Origin: Membranipora membranacea
Lineage: Eukaryota > Bryozoa > Gymnolaemata > Cheilostomatida > Membraniporidae
DNA: 60,000 bases
Direction of reading: 5' to 3'
Assembly (NCBI GenBank): GCA_914767715.1
Contig: OU612074.1
Span: 10,142,062 to 10,202,061 of the forward strand
Each line of letters starts with the position of its first letter. Within the stretch, counting starts at the first letter, position 1. The position numbers were made by a program, and so were the translations under genes. The notes below the pieces were generated by a model, which saw nothing but the letters and a program-made list of their open reading frames with translations, had not been told where the DNA came from and ran no database searches. This document shows, one piece after another, positions 46,427 to 58,151 of the stretch.

Positions 46427-48382
46427 TTTATACTAAATATCATATGAACAAAGCGTAATGTGGTATCATGTTCATTTGTCATAAGAATCAGACAACACTA
46501 CACCAAAATTATGGTGCTGAGTGGGCAATTCAATGTAGTCCGGTGGCAGACTTTGCAAATGTGGCTAGAAATGAAACTTCATTCATGATTTTCGGTGGAA
46601 AGGGTTTGACAGTTGTTTCCTGTAGAGTTTTTCATGCTGATCGCAATGGTAATATTGTACCTTACACTATGTCGCACAATTTCAAAAAATTCTGCCGGCA
46701 AATGGGAAAGTGATCAAAAAATGATGATATGGTTTCAAAACCTTCAAAATCTTAAAGAGCATGTAGGTCATGATGATGTGGCCAACAACAGTTGCAATAC
46801 GCCCTTATATCACCTTTATATACCCTCCATTAAAACGAGACTACTTTTTCAATTCTGCTGTAGCCATGAACACTGGCTCAGAATGTTCAACTAGATCTGA
46901 CTTTTTTATTGTGGGTTTGTTTTGTCACCATTGATGATCAGAAATATTTCTGTCAGTGCTAAGCACTCTTTTGATGATGCTTCACAGAGTTAATCTTTGC
47001 TTTACATGCTATATAACCTTATGAAAAGTATTTTAATGAATGGAAACTTAAAAATACGTACCATTTGAGCAACCAAATACACAGAGCATTGAAAGATTAA
47101 ATCTCTAAGGACGTCCGAAGCCAAAATACACCACACTGAGTCAGCACAGATTTAATGATCATATCTACAACACTTAGTAAGTAGTTAGTAAGTAAATAAG
47201 TAAGTAAACGCAGTGTCCCAATTAAATATAAATATATATGTACAATATTTCAATGGTCTATGTTTTGCACCCGAATTCATTCACGAAATAAATTTTATTA
47301 GCAGTGCTTCCTAAACTGGTCTCTGTTACAATAATCTTAATTAGTATATACTATTACCACTTCTATAATTATCAATATAATAACGTTCAACATTTTAATT
47401 TGACATATCATGGTGATTAAACAATTACACCTTCATTGGAGTTCACATTATGTAATCTGAGAATACTCTGTTGACCAATGAGTGTTCTGAGTTGTATCTT
47501 TGTGCTTTTGTAATATTATGTTGCGCTCATTAGAATTATATATTATTATATTATATAATATGTTAGTATTATTATTAGGATATATAAACAGATATTTTGT
47601 TTTGCGCTGAGCCTTCCACAAATGAAACAAGTTTTATCGATTGTAGTTATTTGATCAAATTATGCTTTAAGCTATTTTTGTATTATTAAACAATATAAAG
47701 TTTTTCCTAGCTAAACAGAATAAGCGATACATTTGTTGAATTATATCACAGCCTGGTTTGTAACTTGACTTTGAGTTACTGCATGAATGACTGGTCTTAT
47801 AAGTAGGCGGAAAATTGTAAAGAACAAATCTTCTCTTATTCAATTGTTTTGAGGAAAAAATTCATATTTTCACGAGTTTGCTATAGACTCTCAAATAAAT
47901 AGTCGAAGAAAAAATAATAATTACAAGGACACGGACCTCCAAGAAATGTTATTTATCCTCTTCGAATGATGAACTCGTAAGGGGTTTGTTACATGGAGTA
48001 TTTAAACATTGCAGAGGGGTTTCACATTACTCAAACAAAATATGACAGTATGTATATATATTTACTGTTTAATGTTAACTTCTAAGCGGTGGACACTGGA
48101 TTATTACCACACGGCGGCTAGTTCCTGTATTCCATTGTCAGCTCTGGCTAATAGGTACCTGCATCTCATATCGGTCTAGTACTCATTTGAACACAATATT
48201 GTATGGTGCCCTAGAATCTGCCCTGTCTTATTGATTTTAGAATTCTGAGTTGTCCTCTTAGAATTTGAGAGAGGATAAATTCAACCCTCATGTTTATATT
48301 ATAGCTTACACCCAGAGCTTTATAAGGCACAGGCTATTACTTTCTTCCACAAAACCGTTTATATATCAGAGTAAATATATAA

Positions 48383-48390
<8 letters not shown>
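45971..48390 (+). repeat. Segmental duplication, copy 2 (partner 17881-21005)
   Basis: Starts inside a 5'-truncated copy of the GGGCCGTAGTTC MITE (its right end is at 46138) and continues colinear with the partner to near 48390, lacking most of the partner's 19124-19870. Since both copies begin inside the MITE, the duplication came after that insertion. Confidence 0.88.
46468..46713 (+). pseudogene. Coding-like remnant inside the segmental duplication, copy 2
   Basis: An 81-codon frame with HQNYGAEWAIQCSPVADFAN and FMIFGGKGLTVVSCRVF. It aligns with copy 1 at 18390-18640, where a small indel breaks the frame. Unknown family; may be chance. Confidence 0.3.
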
Positions 48391-48418
<28 letters not shown>

Positions 48419-48421
<3 letters not shown>

Positions 48422-49169
48422 TAGCACGATAACCACAATTATTTTGTGTTTCACATAAGTTTTATTGTGTGAGAGCATAATCCAAAACTCAGTTGTACTC
48501 GTATCTAAGACCCAGTTAGGATAATCGGATATATGTGTGAGGTGATGGGAATTGAAAGGTTAAAGCCTTGGTAGCCTGACATGCTCCTGTATCACATTGA
48601 TTTTGCCATACTTTGGTCTATCATGTGACCAAGTTTCAGCATTAGAATCCAAGTAGTGAAGAATTTTGGGCTCACGGATGTAATGGTATTGGTCGTATTA
48701 ATGTATCACTTCTAAAAAACTGAGAGCTGATGCCTGCAAACTAAGAGCAACTTGGTTCCAAATAAGCGGCAGCCCCCTTCAACTGAGACTGTACCTTGTG
48801 ATTTTAACTGAAATTTTTTGCAACCATAAACAATTATCAAAATACATGTTGCAAACAGGGCTAAAACCCAGAAATTAAGTACAGTTATCATGAAGGACGT
48901 ATAATGTATTTACTAAATTCTTGACATCTGACGACATGGTAAAGCGGTTGTTTTTACGAAATCTTGTTTGCAGTGATGCACAATCAAGTGAATATATTTG
49001 TTCTAGTTACTGTTAAATACAACCTAAATATTCAGGTTCTGCTTTTTTTCTGCCTCCTGTTTGTGGTTTAACTTTACATTGGTGGGTGGGATGATTGATG
49101 GTAAAAAATAATGTATGTTTTTTGTACTTTTGTGCTTTCGTTTATTTGTTTTTATTTCAGGTACCAAAA
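48419..49169. other. Repeat debris, no gene
   Basis: A SINE body and tail (CCTGCAAACTAAGAGCAACT ... GCGGCAGCCCCCTTCAA ... CTTGTGATTTTAAC) lies at 48727-48815. The remainder is AT-rich. Confidence 0.55.
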
Positions 49170-49857
49170 GTCTTATCTGAACTGATCAGATATTCATGGT
49201 ACATTGATTTTCATCATATTTAGTTTCGCTCCCGTTCCTCGGAATAACTAGATTGTAAGACCTCTCAGCAGGGCTAAGTATTCTTTTGGATATGTTTTGC
49301 CCTACTTAGTGAATGTTGGTCATGCCACTATCACTTCTTGGTAGTGCTATCTTACATCATACTTTAGATTCTGGAAAATTGGAAGATGCTTGAAGATCTA
49401 CGGACATATTTTGTTGCCAAAATATCAAAGTTTCATATAATTTCTTAATTTTTTTAATTTTTTAATTGAGATTGTCATTCATAAAAAGGGTCTTATAATG
49501 TTGGACGAAAGGATTCCCAACTTTCTCTGTGGAGCATAAATGCCTCATTGACATCTGTAAAAGAAAAAATTAGAAAAAAGGATATTTGGATTGCAATGTC
49601 TATTCTCATACCCCACTCATTCAAAACTGTCAATCACCCTCACACTGAATATGAGCGATGACATGACGAATATTGCTTTAAATTCAGGCAGAGGGAACGT
49701 TCCACAGTCATTTATTCAACGGTTCAATCCTTATATTTTTCTTACAGACAAATATGTCCTTATTGTCATTTCCGTTCATGACTACTCAAGGGAATTTATA
49801 TTAGAATGTGCATAAGATATATGTCATACCTTTAATAGTCGATTGTCTCTTGTTTTG

Positions 49858-50162
49858 TTAACCTGGAATCTTTTCGTAAACATTCCCAACTACTGTCAAA
49901 ACTTTTTGAGCAGTGTCACTATTCACTATTTTGTTGATTGCTGATATAAGATCAGCTTCAGTTTGAGTGACAGCTGGAAATGAAGATCAGAATGAATATT
50001 AAGGCAAAGCTTAAATGTTGGCCAGTTTGTATGGAATGATTGGTACGAAATAATTTAACAAAGATTTTATGCACAAAGGGGAAGAATGATTAGTAAATGT
50101 AAGAGGAGCTTTAACTTACTGAATAAAGCTACGAGGAGTGAGATAAGTGCAAGTACCTTCAT
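49858..50162 (-). CDS. Short secreted peptide precursor, diverged copy (52 residues)
   Basis: Minus strand exons 50162-50120 and 49973-49858 (phase 1 intron). The signal peptide is MKVLALISLLVALF. The mature part keeps VTQTEADL, then KIVNSD, QKVLTVVGNVYEKI and a final Gly before the stop. Against copies 1 and 2 it has about a dozen substitutions, including a Pro just before the last Gly, and no indels. The 5' leader exon (about 50537-50590, GTATGT donor) and the 3'UTR intron (acceptor before 49554) are conserved. The TATA box seen in the other copies is not recognisable and no AATAAA is found, so expression may be weak or lost, although the frame is intact. Confidence 0.8.
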
Positions 50163-50879
50163 CTTAATCTGAAAGAATTGAGAGATAGGATTAAAAGAGG
50201 AACACTCTAGAAACAGTGAAAATGTACGCCTAGCAGCTCTCTGTCAATTTACTCACAAGCTAATAGCACTTTATTCCTTCACCGTGAGAACCAACTTATT
50301 AGTTTTCTATGATAGGAATGCGTCATACTTCTGCAGGTCACTGATACACTTAAAAGTCAGAACCCCTTCCTGACATCCTTCAACACAGATATGCAGATAT
50401 AGTTGATAGGATAATGTTTCAATTTAGCCCGAGTCTTTTTTCGGAGAGGTTCAAATCAATGTGTTCTTATTAATAGATGACATTCAACCTTTTTCTGAAT
50501 GGGAACACAGTTAGCTCTATAAAATGGTATACATACTTATTTTGGAGGTCTATTAGGAGTGCTGTGAATGAGAAGATTGATGACTAATCTTAGTTGAAAG
50601 TTATGTTTTTCTGTTGAGAAAAATGCAAGACTATTCGGTATCATTAGCTTGAGAGGAAAAGGATGAAGAAAGTATCAAACGTATTTAATAAAAATATCAA
50701 TACCATCTAACAATGATATTCCTGCCAAAATATGTTACTTCCAATGTAGAAGGTACATAGATCAGATATTATTGCAACTCTCAAAGAAATCATGGGGCTC
50801 ATGATGAAGAAGTATTTTTATATGAATAAAAAACAATTTTAAAATATAGTGCATGCAGATAGACTAGATAGCCTTTATT

Positions 50880-51135
50880 TAACAAAAAAGCTATTGGTGT
50901 GCTTTGCAGTGTAACACAAAGGTACACCGCTCATTTGTTGCGGTGTGTGGAGCGGTTTGGTTTGATGGTAAAGTTCCAAGGATGCCACTAATCCCCAAGA
51001 ATCTTCTGAATATATACAGCACTCCTGTCATGAAATAGCAGAGAATGTTTGCTACAGCAAACACTGACAAACTCTCCTGTTGGTATAGGATGGATAATCT
51101 TAATATCTTGCTTTTGAATCCTTTCAAGTGCCTTC
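50880..51135 (-). pseudogene. LINE ORF2 C-terminal fragment
   Basis: The minus strand reads LKALERIQKQDIKIIHP and then, after frame breaks, NQTAPHTATNERCTFVLHCK. The first part matches the LExIQ(KR)xxxxIIxP motif of LINE reverse-transcriptase tails. The upstream part of the same open frame (51136-51314) is palindrome arm DNA, not LINE. Confidence 0.6.
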
Positions 51136-53147
51136 AAGTTTTTCTTTGTACTCGAAAAAAATTTCAAAGAACCTGCTGAGAAACTGAATGTGATTACCAG
51201 GATCAGACCAGGTTGTGTTGATATTCTCTTACACAGGCCTGGGTAGTCATAGCAGTTGTACAACCAATTACTAGTTACATGTGATACTAGTTTGTCAAAA
51301 GGGTCACCCACCATGGAATGAGCCGAGGTCCGCGGGATCAGCAGTCCTGAATTTTACCACAAGACAACCCATCTGATGTATTTTCAATGAAAATTCCAAC
51401 TAAATCATAATATCAGATTCTCATTAGAATTAGGGAAAACAGAACTCTTCATATGGTTCAGTCTGCTGTTTTGCTTTTGCAGTCATGACTTGAAAAGCTG
51501 TATCCTTTTAGAGTATAAAACGGTTTAACCAGAGTTCAGCTGAAATCAGGTTAAGTAGTGTTGTCTCACATGTACCCATTCTATTTTTGCTTAGCAATTC
51601 AGATGTGCCAGCAATGTCACCATCAACATCAAAACCCTTACAACCAGTTACCAAACCATATTTATCACTATTATTAAAAATGTATTGATACTAATAATGG
51701 AGATTTTATTGATCAGGATTCTGGCAGAATTATTAACATGGCACTATGAAGCATTTGTGATTAGTGTCCATTTCCACTATTGCAAGCCAAGTAAAGTTCC
51801 GCTTTGTGACTGATTGCAAATAATATGAAGATTTAATAAATGCAAATCAGTACAAACTTTGCTTGGGTTGCAAGTGGAAATGGGGACTAAACATAAATGC
51901 TTCATAGTGCCTTGTTAATGATTCTGCCAAAATCCTGATCAATAAAATCAGTAACAATTAGTATATCATATAATCATAAAAACCTTAAATGATAGCGATA
52001 AATGAGTTGGTAAATGGTTGGAGTGCTGGAAGTGGTTATTATTGAGGATGACTGCAATACATCATAACTGCTCAGCAAAATTGCTGGTAGGTGAAAATAT
52101 TAAGAATTCATCTGGATAGCTAGGGGTGGAATGTATAGGTGAAAACTAGTACCAGTACATGTGAAACAGCACTACTAAACCTGATTTTCGCTGAACGCTG
52201 GTAAATCCGTTCATGACTGCAACAGCAAAACACCAGACTGTAGGATCCATATTGAACCTAATCAATGCCAAATCCGATAATTATTTCTGATATGAAAATA
52301 ACATCAAAAGTTGTGTTTACAAAGATCTATAACACACCTAAATCTGTTTTCCTCACTCTACCATGAGAATGATTTAGTTGGTCTTTCCATTGTAAACATT
52401 TAAAATGGGTTGTCTTGGGGTAAAATTCATTAACAGTGAATCCCGAGGACTTAGGCTCAATCTATTGGGGGTGGGGGAGTGGGATGTTTTGACCAGCTAG
52501 CAGTACAGGTAACAAGTAAATGGTTGTACAACTGCTATGCCTTACTGCGCCTAGTTGAGAGCCTGGTTTTCACATTCAGTTTCTCAGCAGGTGCTTTGAA
52601 AAAATTTTGAGTACATAGAAATGACTGTCTCACTATCCAACCATATTTTGCGATTCAGTTACAATAAAATGCCAGAAGGTGTACACTTGATAGAAGAGAA
52701 ATGGATATAAGGGCCATAGATAGTGGCATTTTTGAGTGCCAATCAAATTACTGTCACATCTCACATTTCCATCCTAAAGAAGTTTAGTCACCATTAGTAA
52801 ATAATCAACAATATTTACAGTCTCATCTACATTGGAACAAGGAGCTAGACATGATTCGAAGAAACATAATCCGGCAGGATATCATTGTATAGACAGTATT
52901 AACCATTTTATTAAATACATCTAAACTTACTTCCTCTTTTTCCGTCCAAGCTAATGATCCCGGATTCAACAGAAATACCATAACTTTGTGTCTATTGGCC
53001 TCACTTGCACTTCCAAGTGTTTCTCATAGATAATTATGTTATGATTATTGATGATGGCTAATGCAGTCATAGATTCTAGTGGCTACTTAAGGAACATAGG
53101 AACTTTTAATAGCTTCCAGCTAATTGAATGCTTTACATATTTTGTTG

Positions 53148-53221
53148 TATATAAAGAGGCATCAACTTAGATAAGTTATCAGTCTTCTCAGTTCACATAC
53201 TCCTATTGATCTCCAAATAAA
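53148..53221 (+). promoter_or_regulatory. TATA box and leader exon of peptide gene copy 1
   Basis: TATATAAA at 53148-53155; predicted transcription start near 53180; leader exon ends at 53221 before donor GTAAGT. The acceptor ends at 53612, six bases before the ATG. Confidence 0.7.
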
Positions 53222-53618
53222 GTAAGTTAAGTATACTGTAATATAGAGCTAACTGTGGTAACCTTTTGGAAAAAAAGTTCAATGTGTTCCATTGATTAAT
53301 TACACATTGACTTGAACTTCTCCAACCAAATGCTTAGGCGCTTGGTACATTATCCTATTACCTATATCTGCAAGGGGTGGAATGATGTCAGGGAGGGATT
53401 CTGACTTTTAAAAATTATCAATGAACTGTGCAACACATTCTGATCACTGAACACTAATATATTGGTTCTCATGTATATTTGTTCTCACAAGTGTAGGAAT
53501 GAAATGATATTTGCCTGTGAATAAATCGACAGAGAGCTGCTAAAAATAGATTTTAATGTTTTTCACTGTGTTTCTCATATAATCTTATCTCTCTAATCAT
53601 CCTTTCTTTCAGATAATA

Positions 53619-53934
53619 ATGAAGGTTCTCGTACTCATCTCACTGCTCATTGCTGTGTTCGGTAAGTTAAAACTTTACACAAATATTATCCATCTCTAAC
53701 CTTTGCAAATCATTCTCCCCTGAGTGGATAAAATTTGATAAATTATTTTGTTTCGTTCCATGAAAATTTGCCAACATTCACACTTTGCCTTAATAGATAA
53801 TCTGATCTATATTTTCAGCTGTTACTCAAACTGAAGCTGATCTTAAATCAACCATCAGCAAAATAGTGAATAGTGATGCTGGTCAAAAAGTAATATCGGT
53901 AGTTGGGAATGTTTATGATAAGATTAAAGGATAA
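53619..53934 (+). CDS. Short secreted peptide precursor, copy 1 (52 residues)
   Basis: Coding exons 53619-53661 and 53819-53934 join in phase 1. Residues 1-15 form a signal peptide (MKVLVLISLLIAVFA). The remaining 37 residues start VTQTEADLKSTISKIV and end in VVGNVYDKIKG. They alternate hydrophobic and polar residues as an amphipathic helix would, have no Cys, and carry a net charge near +1. The Gly just before the stop is the usual donor for C-terminal amidation, giving a likely KIK-amide end. The 3'UTR has its own intron (53962-54219) and AATAAA at 54312. The form fits amphipathic host-defence, venom-type or signalling peptides; no family is recognised, and activity cannot be read from sequence. 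Confidence 0.82.
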
Positions 53935-54311
53935 CAAAATAAGACGCAGCCTACTATCAAGGTATGTAATATATCTTATGAATATTGTAATATAAATGCC
54001 CTTGTGCTGTCATGAACAGAAATGACAATGAGGACATGTTTGACTACGAGGCATACGATTCTTGAGATTGCACATAAAATTTATTGAAAAGTGACTACGG
54101 GAAGTTATCTCTGTCTGTATTTTAGTCAGTATTAGACACATCATTATTAGTAATATGTGTGTCGAGTAAGAATGTAAAAATTTAATCTCAATGACCTATG
54201 TTCCTTTTTCCTTTTATAGATGTCAATGACGCATATATGAGCCATATAGAAAGCCGGGAATCCTCTCATCCAGCATTATAAGATCCATTTTCATGCATGA
54301 CATTGCTAATT

Positions 54312-54317
54312 AATAAA
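54312..54317 (+). terminator. Polyadenylation signal, peptide gene copy 1
   Basis: AATAAA within a cluster of AAATAA words, downstream of the 3'UTR intron acceptor at 54219. Confidence 0.6.
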
Positions 54318-54655
54318 CAAATAAGTAAATAAATTATACGACACCAAAGATCTTTTTCAACAAAAAATGTCAGTAGATATTCAAGCAACTTCTAGTTTCC
54401 TGAGATCTACAGTATTAAGTAAGGTAGCACCATCAAAAAGTAATAGTAATGCAACTAAAATTAAAAAAACTATGGTAAAAAAATCTAAGCAAAACTTAAC
54501 GCGTAGAGGTTTTGCAATCTAGTTATTTCGAAGTGCGTAAGCGAAACTAAATATGATGACAGTCAGTGTACCGTGAATCTGATCAGTCAGATCAGTAATC
54601 AACAAAAATTTTAATCAATCAACTCACAACAAAAGGAAAGTTGAACCAATAACAG

Positions 54656-54862
54656 GATCAGGTCACTGATACACTTAAAAGTCAGAACCCATTCCTGACA
54701 TCCTTCAACACAGATATGCAGATATAGTTGATAGGATAATATTTCAATTTAGCCCGAGTCTTTTTTTGGAGAGGTTCAAATCAATGTGTTCTTATTAATA
54801 GATGACATTCAACATTTTTCTGAATGGGAACACAGTTAGCTCTATAAAATGGTATACTTACT
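54656..54862 (-). pseudogene. Remnant of an inverted peptide gene (leader-intron piece only)
   Basis: Matches 50336-50538, the first-intron sequence of the inverted copy 3. No coding exon or leader exon is present; a deletion joins it straight to LINE/palindrome DNA at about 54870. Confidence 0.7.
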
Positions 54863-56682
54863 CAAACAGTTGGTATAGGATGGATAATCTTAATATCTTG
54901 CTTTTGAATCCTTTCAAGTGCCTCCAAGCTGCCATCAGCCAAGTTTTTCTGTGTACTCGAAAATTTTTTTCGAAGAACCAGCTGAGAAACCGAAAGTGAT
55001 TACCAGGATCAGACCTGGTTGTGTTGATATTCTCTCACACAGGCCTGGGTAGTCATAGCAGTTGTACAACCAATTACTAGTTACATGTGCTGCTAGTTGG
55101 TCAAAACGGTCACCCACCATGGAATGAGCCCAGGTCCGCGGGATCAGCAGTCCTGAATTTTACCACAAGACAACCCATCTTATGTATTATCAATGAAAAT
55201 TCAAACTTAATCATAATATCAGATTCTCATTAGAATTAGGGAAAACAGAACTCTTCATATGGTTCAGTCTGCTGCTTTCCTTTTGCAGTCATGACTTGAA
55301 AAGCTGTATTCTTCGTCGAGTATAAACAGTTTTACCAGAGTTCAGCTGAAATCAGGTTAAGTATTGTTGTCTCACATTACCCATTCTATTTTTGCTTGGC
55401 AATTCAGATGTGCCAGCAATGTCACCATCAACATCAAAACCCTTACAACCAATTACCAAACCATATTTATCACTATTATTAAAATGTATTGATACTAATA
55501 ATGGAGATTTTATTGATCAGGATTCTGGCAGAATCATTAACATGGCCTATGAAGCATTTGTGCTTAGTCTCCATTTCCACTTGCAAGCCAAGTAAAGTTC
55601 CACTTTGTGACCGATTGCAAATAATGTGAAGACTTAATAAATACAAAAACAGGATATGAGTTTTATTGCCACTATTAGCATTATTTGCAATCAGTTACAA
55701 ACTTTGCTTGGGTTGCAAGTGGAAATGGGGACTAAACATAAATGCTTCATAGTGCCTTGTTAACGATTCTGCCAGAATCCTGATCAATAAAATCAGCAAC
55801 AATTTATATATCATATAATCATAAAAACCCTAAATGAGAGCGATAAATGGGTTGGTAAATGGTTGGAGTGCTGGAAGTGGTTATTATTGAGGATGACTGC
55901 AATACATCAGAACTGCTCAGCAAAATTGCTGGTAGGTGAAAATATTAAGAATTCATCTGGATAGCTAGGGGTGGAACGTATAGGTGAAAAACCAGTATCA
56001 GTACATGTGAAAGTCATGACTGCAAAAGCAAAACACCAGAATGTAGGATCCGTATTGAACCTAATCAATGCCAAATCCGATAATTATTTCTGATATGAAA
56101 ATAACATCAAAAGTTGTCTTTACAAAGATCTATAACACACCTAAATCTGTTTTCCTCACTCTACCATGAGAATGATTTAGTTGGTCTTTCCAGTTACAAT
56201 AAAATGCCAGAAGGTGTACACTTGATAGAAGAGAAATGGATATAAGGGCCATAGATGTTGGCATTTTTGAGTGTAAATCAAATTACTGTCACATCTCACA
56301 TTTCCATCCTGAAGAAGCTTAGTCACCATTAGTAAATAATCAACAATATTTACAGTCTCATCTACATTAGAACAAGGAGCTAGACATGATTGGAAGAAAC
56401 ATAATCCGGCAGGAAATCATTGTATAGACAGTTTTAACTATTTTATTAAATACATCTAAACTTACTTCCTCTTTTTCCGTCCAAGCTAATGATCCCGGAT
56501 TCAACAGAAATACCATAACTTTGTGTCTAGTGGCCTCACTTGCACTTCCAAGTGTTTCTCATTGATAATTATGTTATGATTATTGATGATGGCTGATGCA
56601 GTCATAGATTCTAGTGGCTACTTAAGGAATATAGGAACTTTTAATAGCTTCCAGCTAATTGAATGCTTTACATATTTTGTTG

Positions 56683-56756
56683 TATATAAAGAGGCATCAA
56701 CTTAGATAAGTTATCAGTCTTCTCAGTTCACATACTCCTATTGATCTCCAAATAAA
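56683..56756 (+). promoter_or_regulatory. TATA box and leader exon of peptide gene copy 2
   Basis: TATATAAA at 56683-56690; leader exon ends at 56756 before GTAAGT. The region is almost identical to copy 1. Confidence 0.7.
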
Positions 56757-57152
56757 GTAAGTTAAGTATACTGTAATATAGAGCTAACTGTGGTAACTTT
56801 TTGTAAAAAAAGTTCAATGTGTTCTATTGATTAATTACACATTGACTTGAACTTCTCCAACAAAATACTTAGGCGCTTGGTACATTATCCTATTACCTAT
56901 ATCTGCAAGGGGTGGAATGATGTCAGGGAGGGATTCTGACTTTTAAAGTTTATCAATGAACTGTGCAACACATTCTGATCACTGAACACTAATATATTGG
57001 TTCTCATGTATATTTGTTCTCAGGAGTGTAGGAATAAAATGATATTTGCCTGTGAATAAATAGACAGAGAGCTGCTAAAAATAGATTTTACTGTTTTTCA
57101 CTGTGTTTCTCCTATAATCTTATCTCTCAAATCATCCTTCTTTCAGATAATA

Positions 57153-57468
57153 ATGAAGGTACTCGTACTCATCTCACTGCTCATTGCTGTGTTCGGTAAG
57201 TTAAAACTTTACACAAATATTATCCATCTCTAACCTTTGCAAATCATTCTCCCCTGAGTGGATAAAATTTGATAAATTATTTTGTTTCGTTCCATAGAAA
57301 TTTGCCAACATTCACACTTTGCCTTAATAGATAATCTGATCTATATTTTCAGCTGTTACTCAAACTGAAGCTGATCTTAAATCAACCATCAACAAAATAG
57401 TGAATAGTGATGCTGGTCAAAAAGTAATATCGGTAGTTGGGAATGTTTATGATAAGATTAAAGGATAA
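57153..57468 (+). CDS. Short secreted peptide precursor, copy 2 (52 residues)
   Basis: Exons 57153-57195 and 57353-57468 join in phase 1. The product differs from copy 1 by a single residue, Ser to Asn, in the stretch STI(S/N)KIV; the signal peptide and the C-terminal KIKG are the same. The 3'UTR intron (57496-57753) and AATAAA (57846-57851) are conserved. TATA box, splice sites and frame are all intact, so this is probably a second working gene made by the tandem duplication. Confidence 0.82.
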
Positions 57469-57845
57469 CAAAATAAGACGCAGCCTACTATCAAGGTATG
57501 TAATATATCTTATGAATATTGTAATATAAATGCCCTTGTGCTGTCATGAACAGAAATGACAATGAGGACATATTTGACTACGAGGCATACGATTTTTGAG
57601 ATTGCACATAAATTTTATTGAAAAGTGACTACAGGAAGTTATCTCTATCTGTATTTTAGTCAGTATTAGACACATCATTATTAGTAATATGTGTGTCGAG
57701 TAAGAAAGTAAAAATTTAATCCCAATGACCTATGTTCCTTTTTCCTTTTATAGATGTCAATGACGCATATATGAGCCATATAGAAAGCCGGGAATCCTTT
57801 CATCCAGCATTATAAGATCCATTTTCATGCATGACATTGCTAATT

Positions 57846-57851
57846 AATAAA
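57846..57851 (+). terminator. Polyadenylation signal, peptide gene copy 2
   Basis: AATAAA at the position equivalent to 54312 in copy 1. Confidence 0.6.
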
Positions 57852-58151
57852 CAAATAAGTAAATAAATTATACGACACCAAAGATCTTTTTCAACAAAAA
57901 ATGTCAGTAGATATTCAAGCAACTTCTAGTTTCCCGAGATCTACAGTATTAAGTAAGGTAGCACCATCAAGATGTGATAGTAATGCAACTAAAATATAAA
58001 AACCATGGTAAAAAAATCCAAAAAAAACTTAACCCGTAGAGGTTTTGCAATCTAGTTATTTCGAAGTGCGTAAGAGAAACTAAATATGATGACAGTCAGT
58101 GTACCGTGAATCTGATCAGTCAGAGCAGTTATCAACAAAAATTTTAATCAA

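Larger units (their letters stand above)
49170..54650. repeat. Large imperfect palindrome with a peptide gene in each arm
   Basis: The left arm (49170 to about 51817) reads as the inverted, diverged form of the right arm (about 51841 to 54650). Paired landmarks: gene copy 3 (49858-50162, minus) with copy 1 (53619-53934, plus); the GTATTTAATAAAA / CAATGATAT-CCTGCC block at 50680-50750 with its complement at 52820-52930; GAATTTTACC-CAAGACAACCC at 51345 with its complement at 52414-52438; and CTTGCAA-CCAAGTAAAGTT at 51784 with its complement at 51850. A 24-base centre lies near 51818-51841. A LINE tail interrupts the left arm only. Confidence 0.8.

Noticed and set aside
51136-51314. Upstream half of a LINE-like minus-strand frame
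   Set aside because: This part aligns with the palindrome's opposite arm near 52440-52610, so it is arm DNA fused by chance to the LINE tail.
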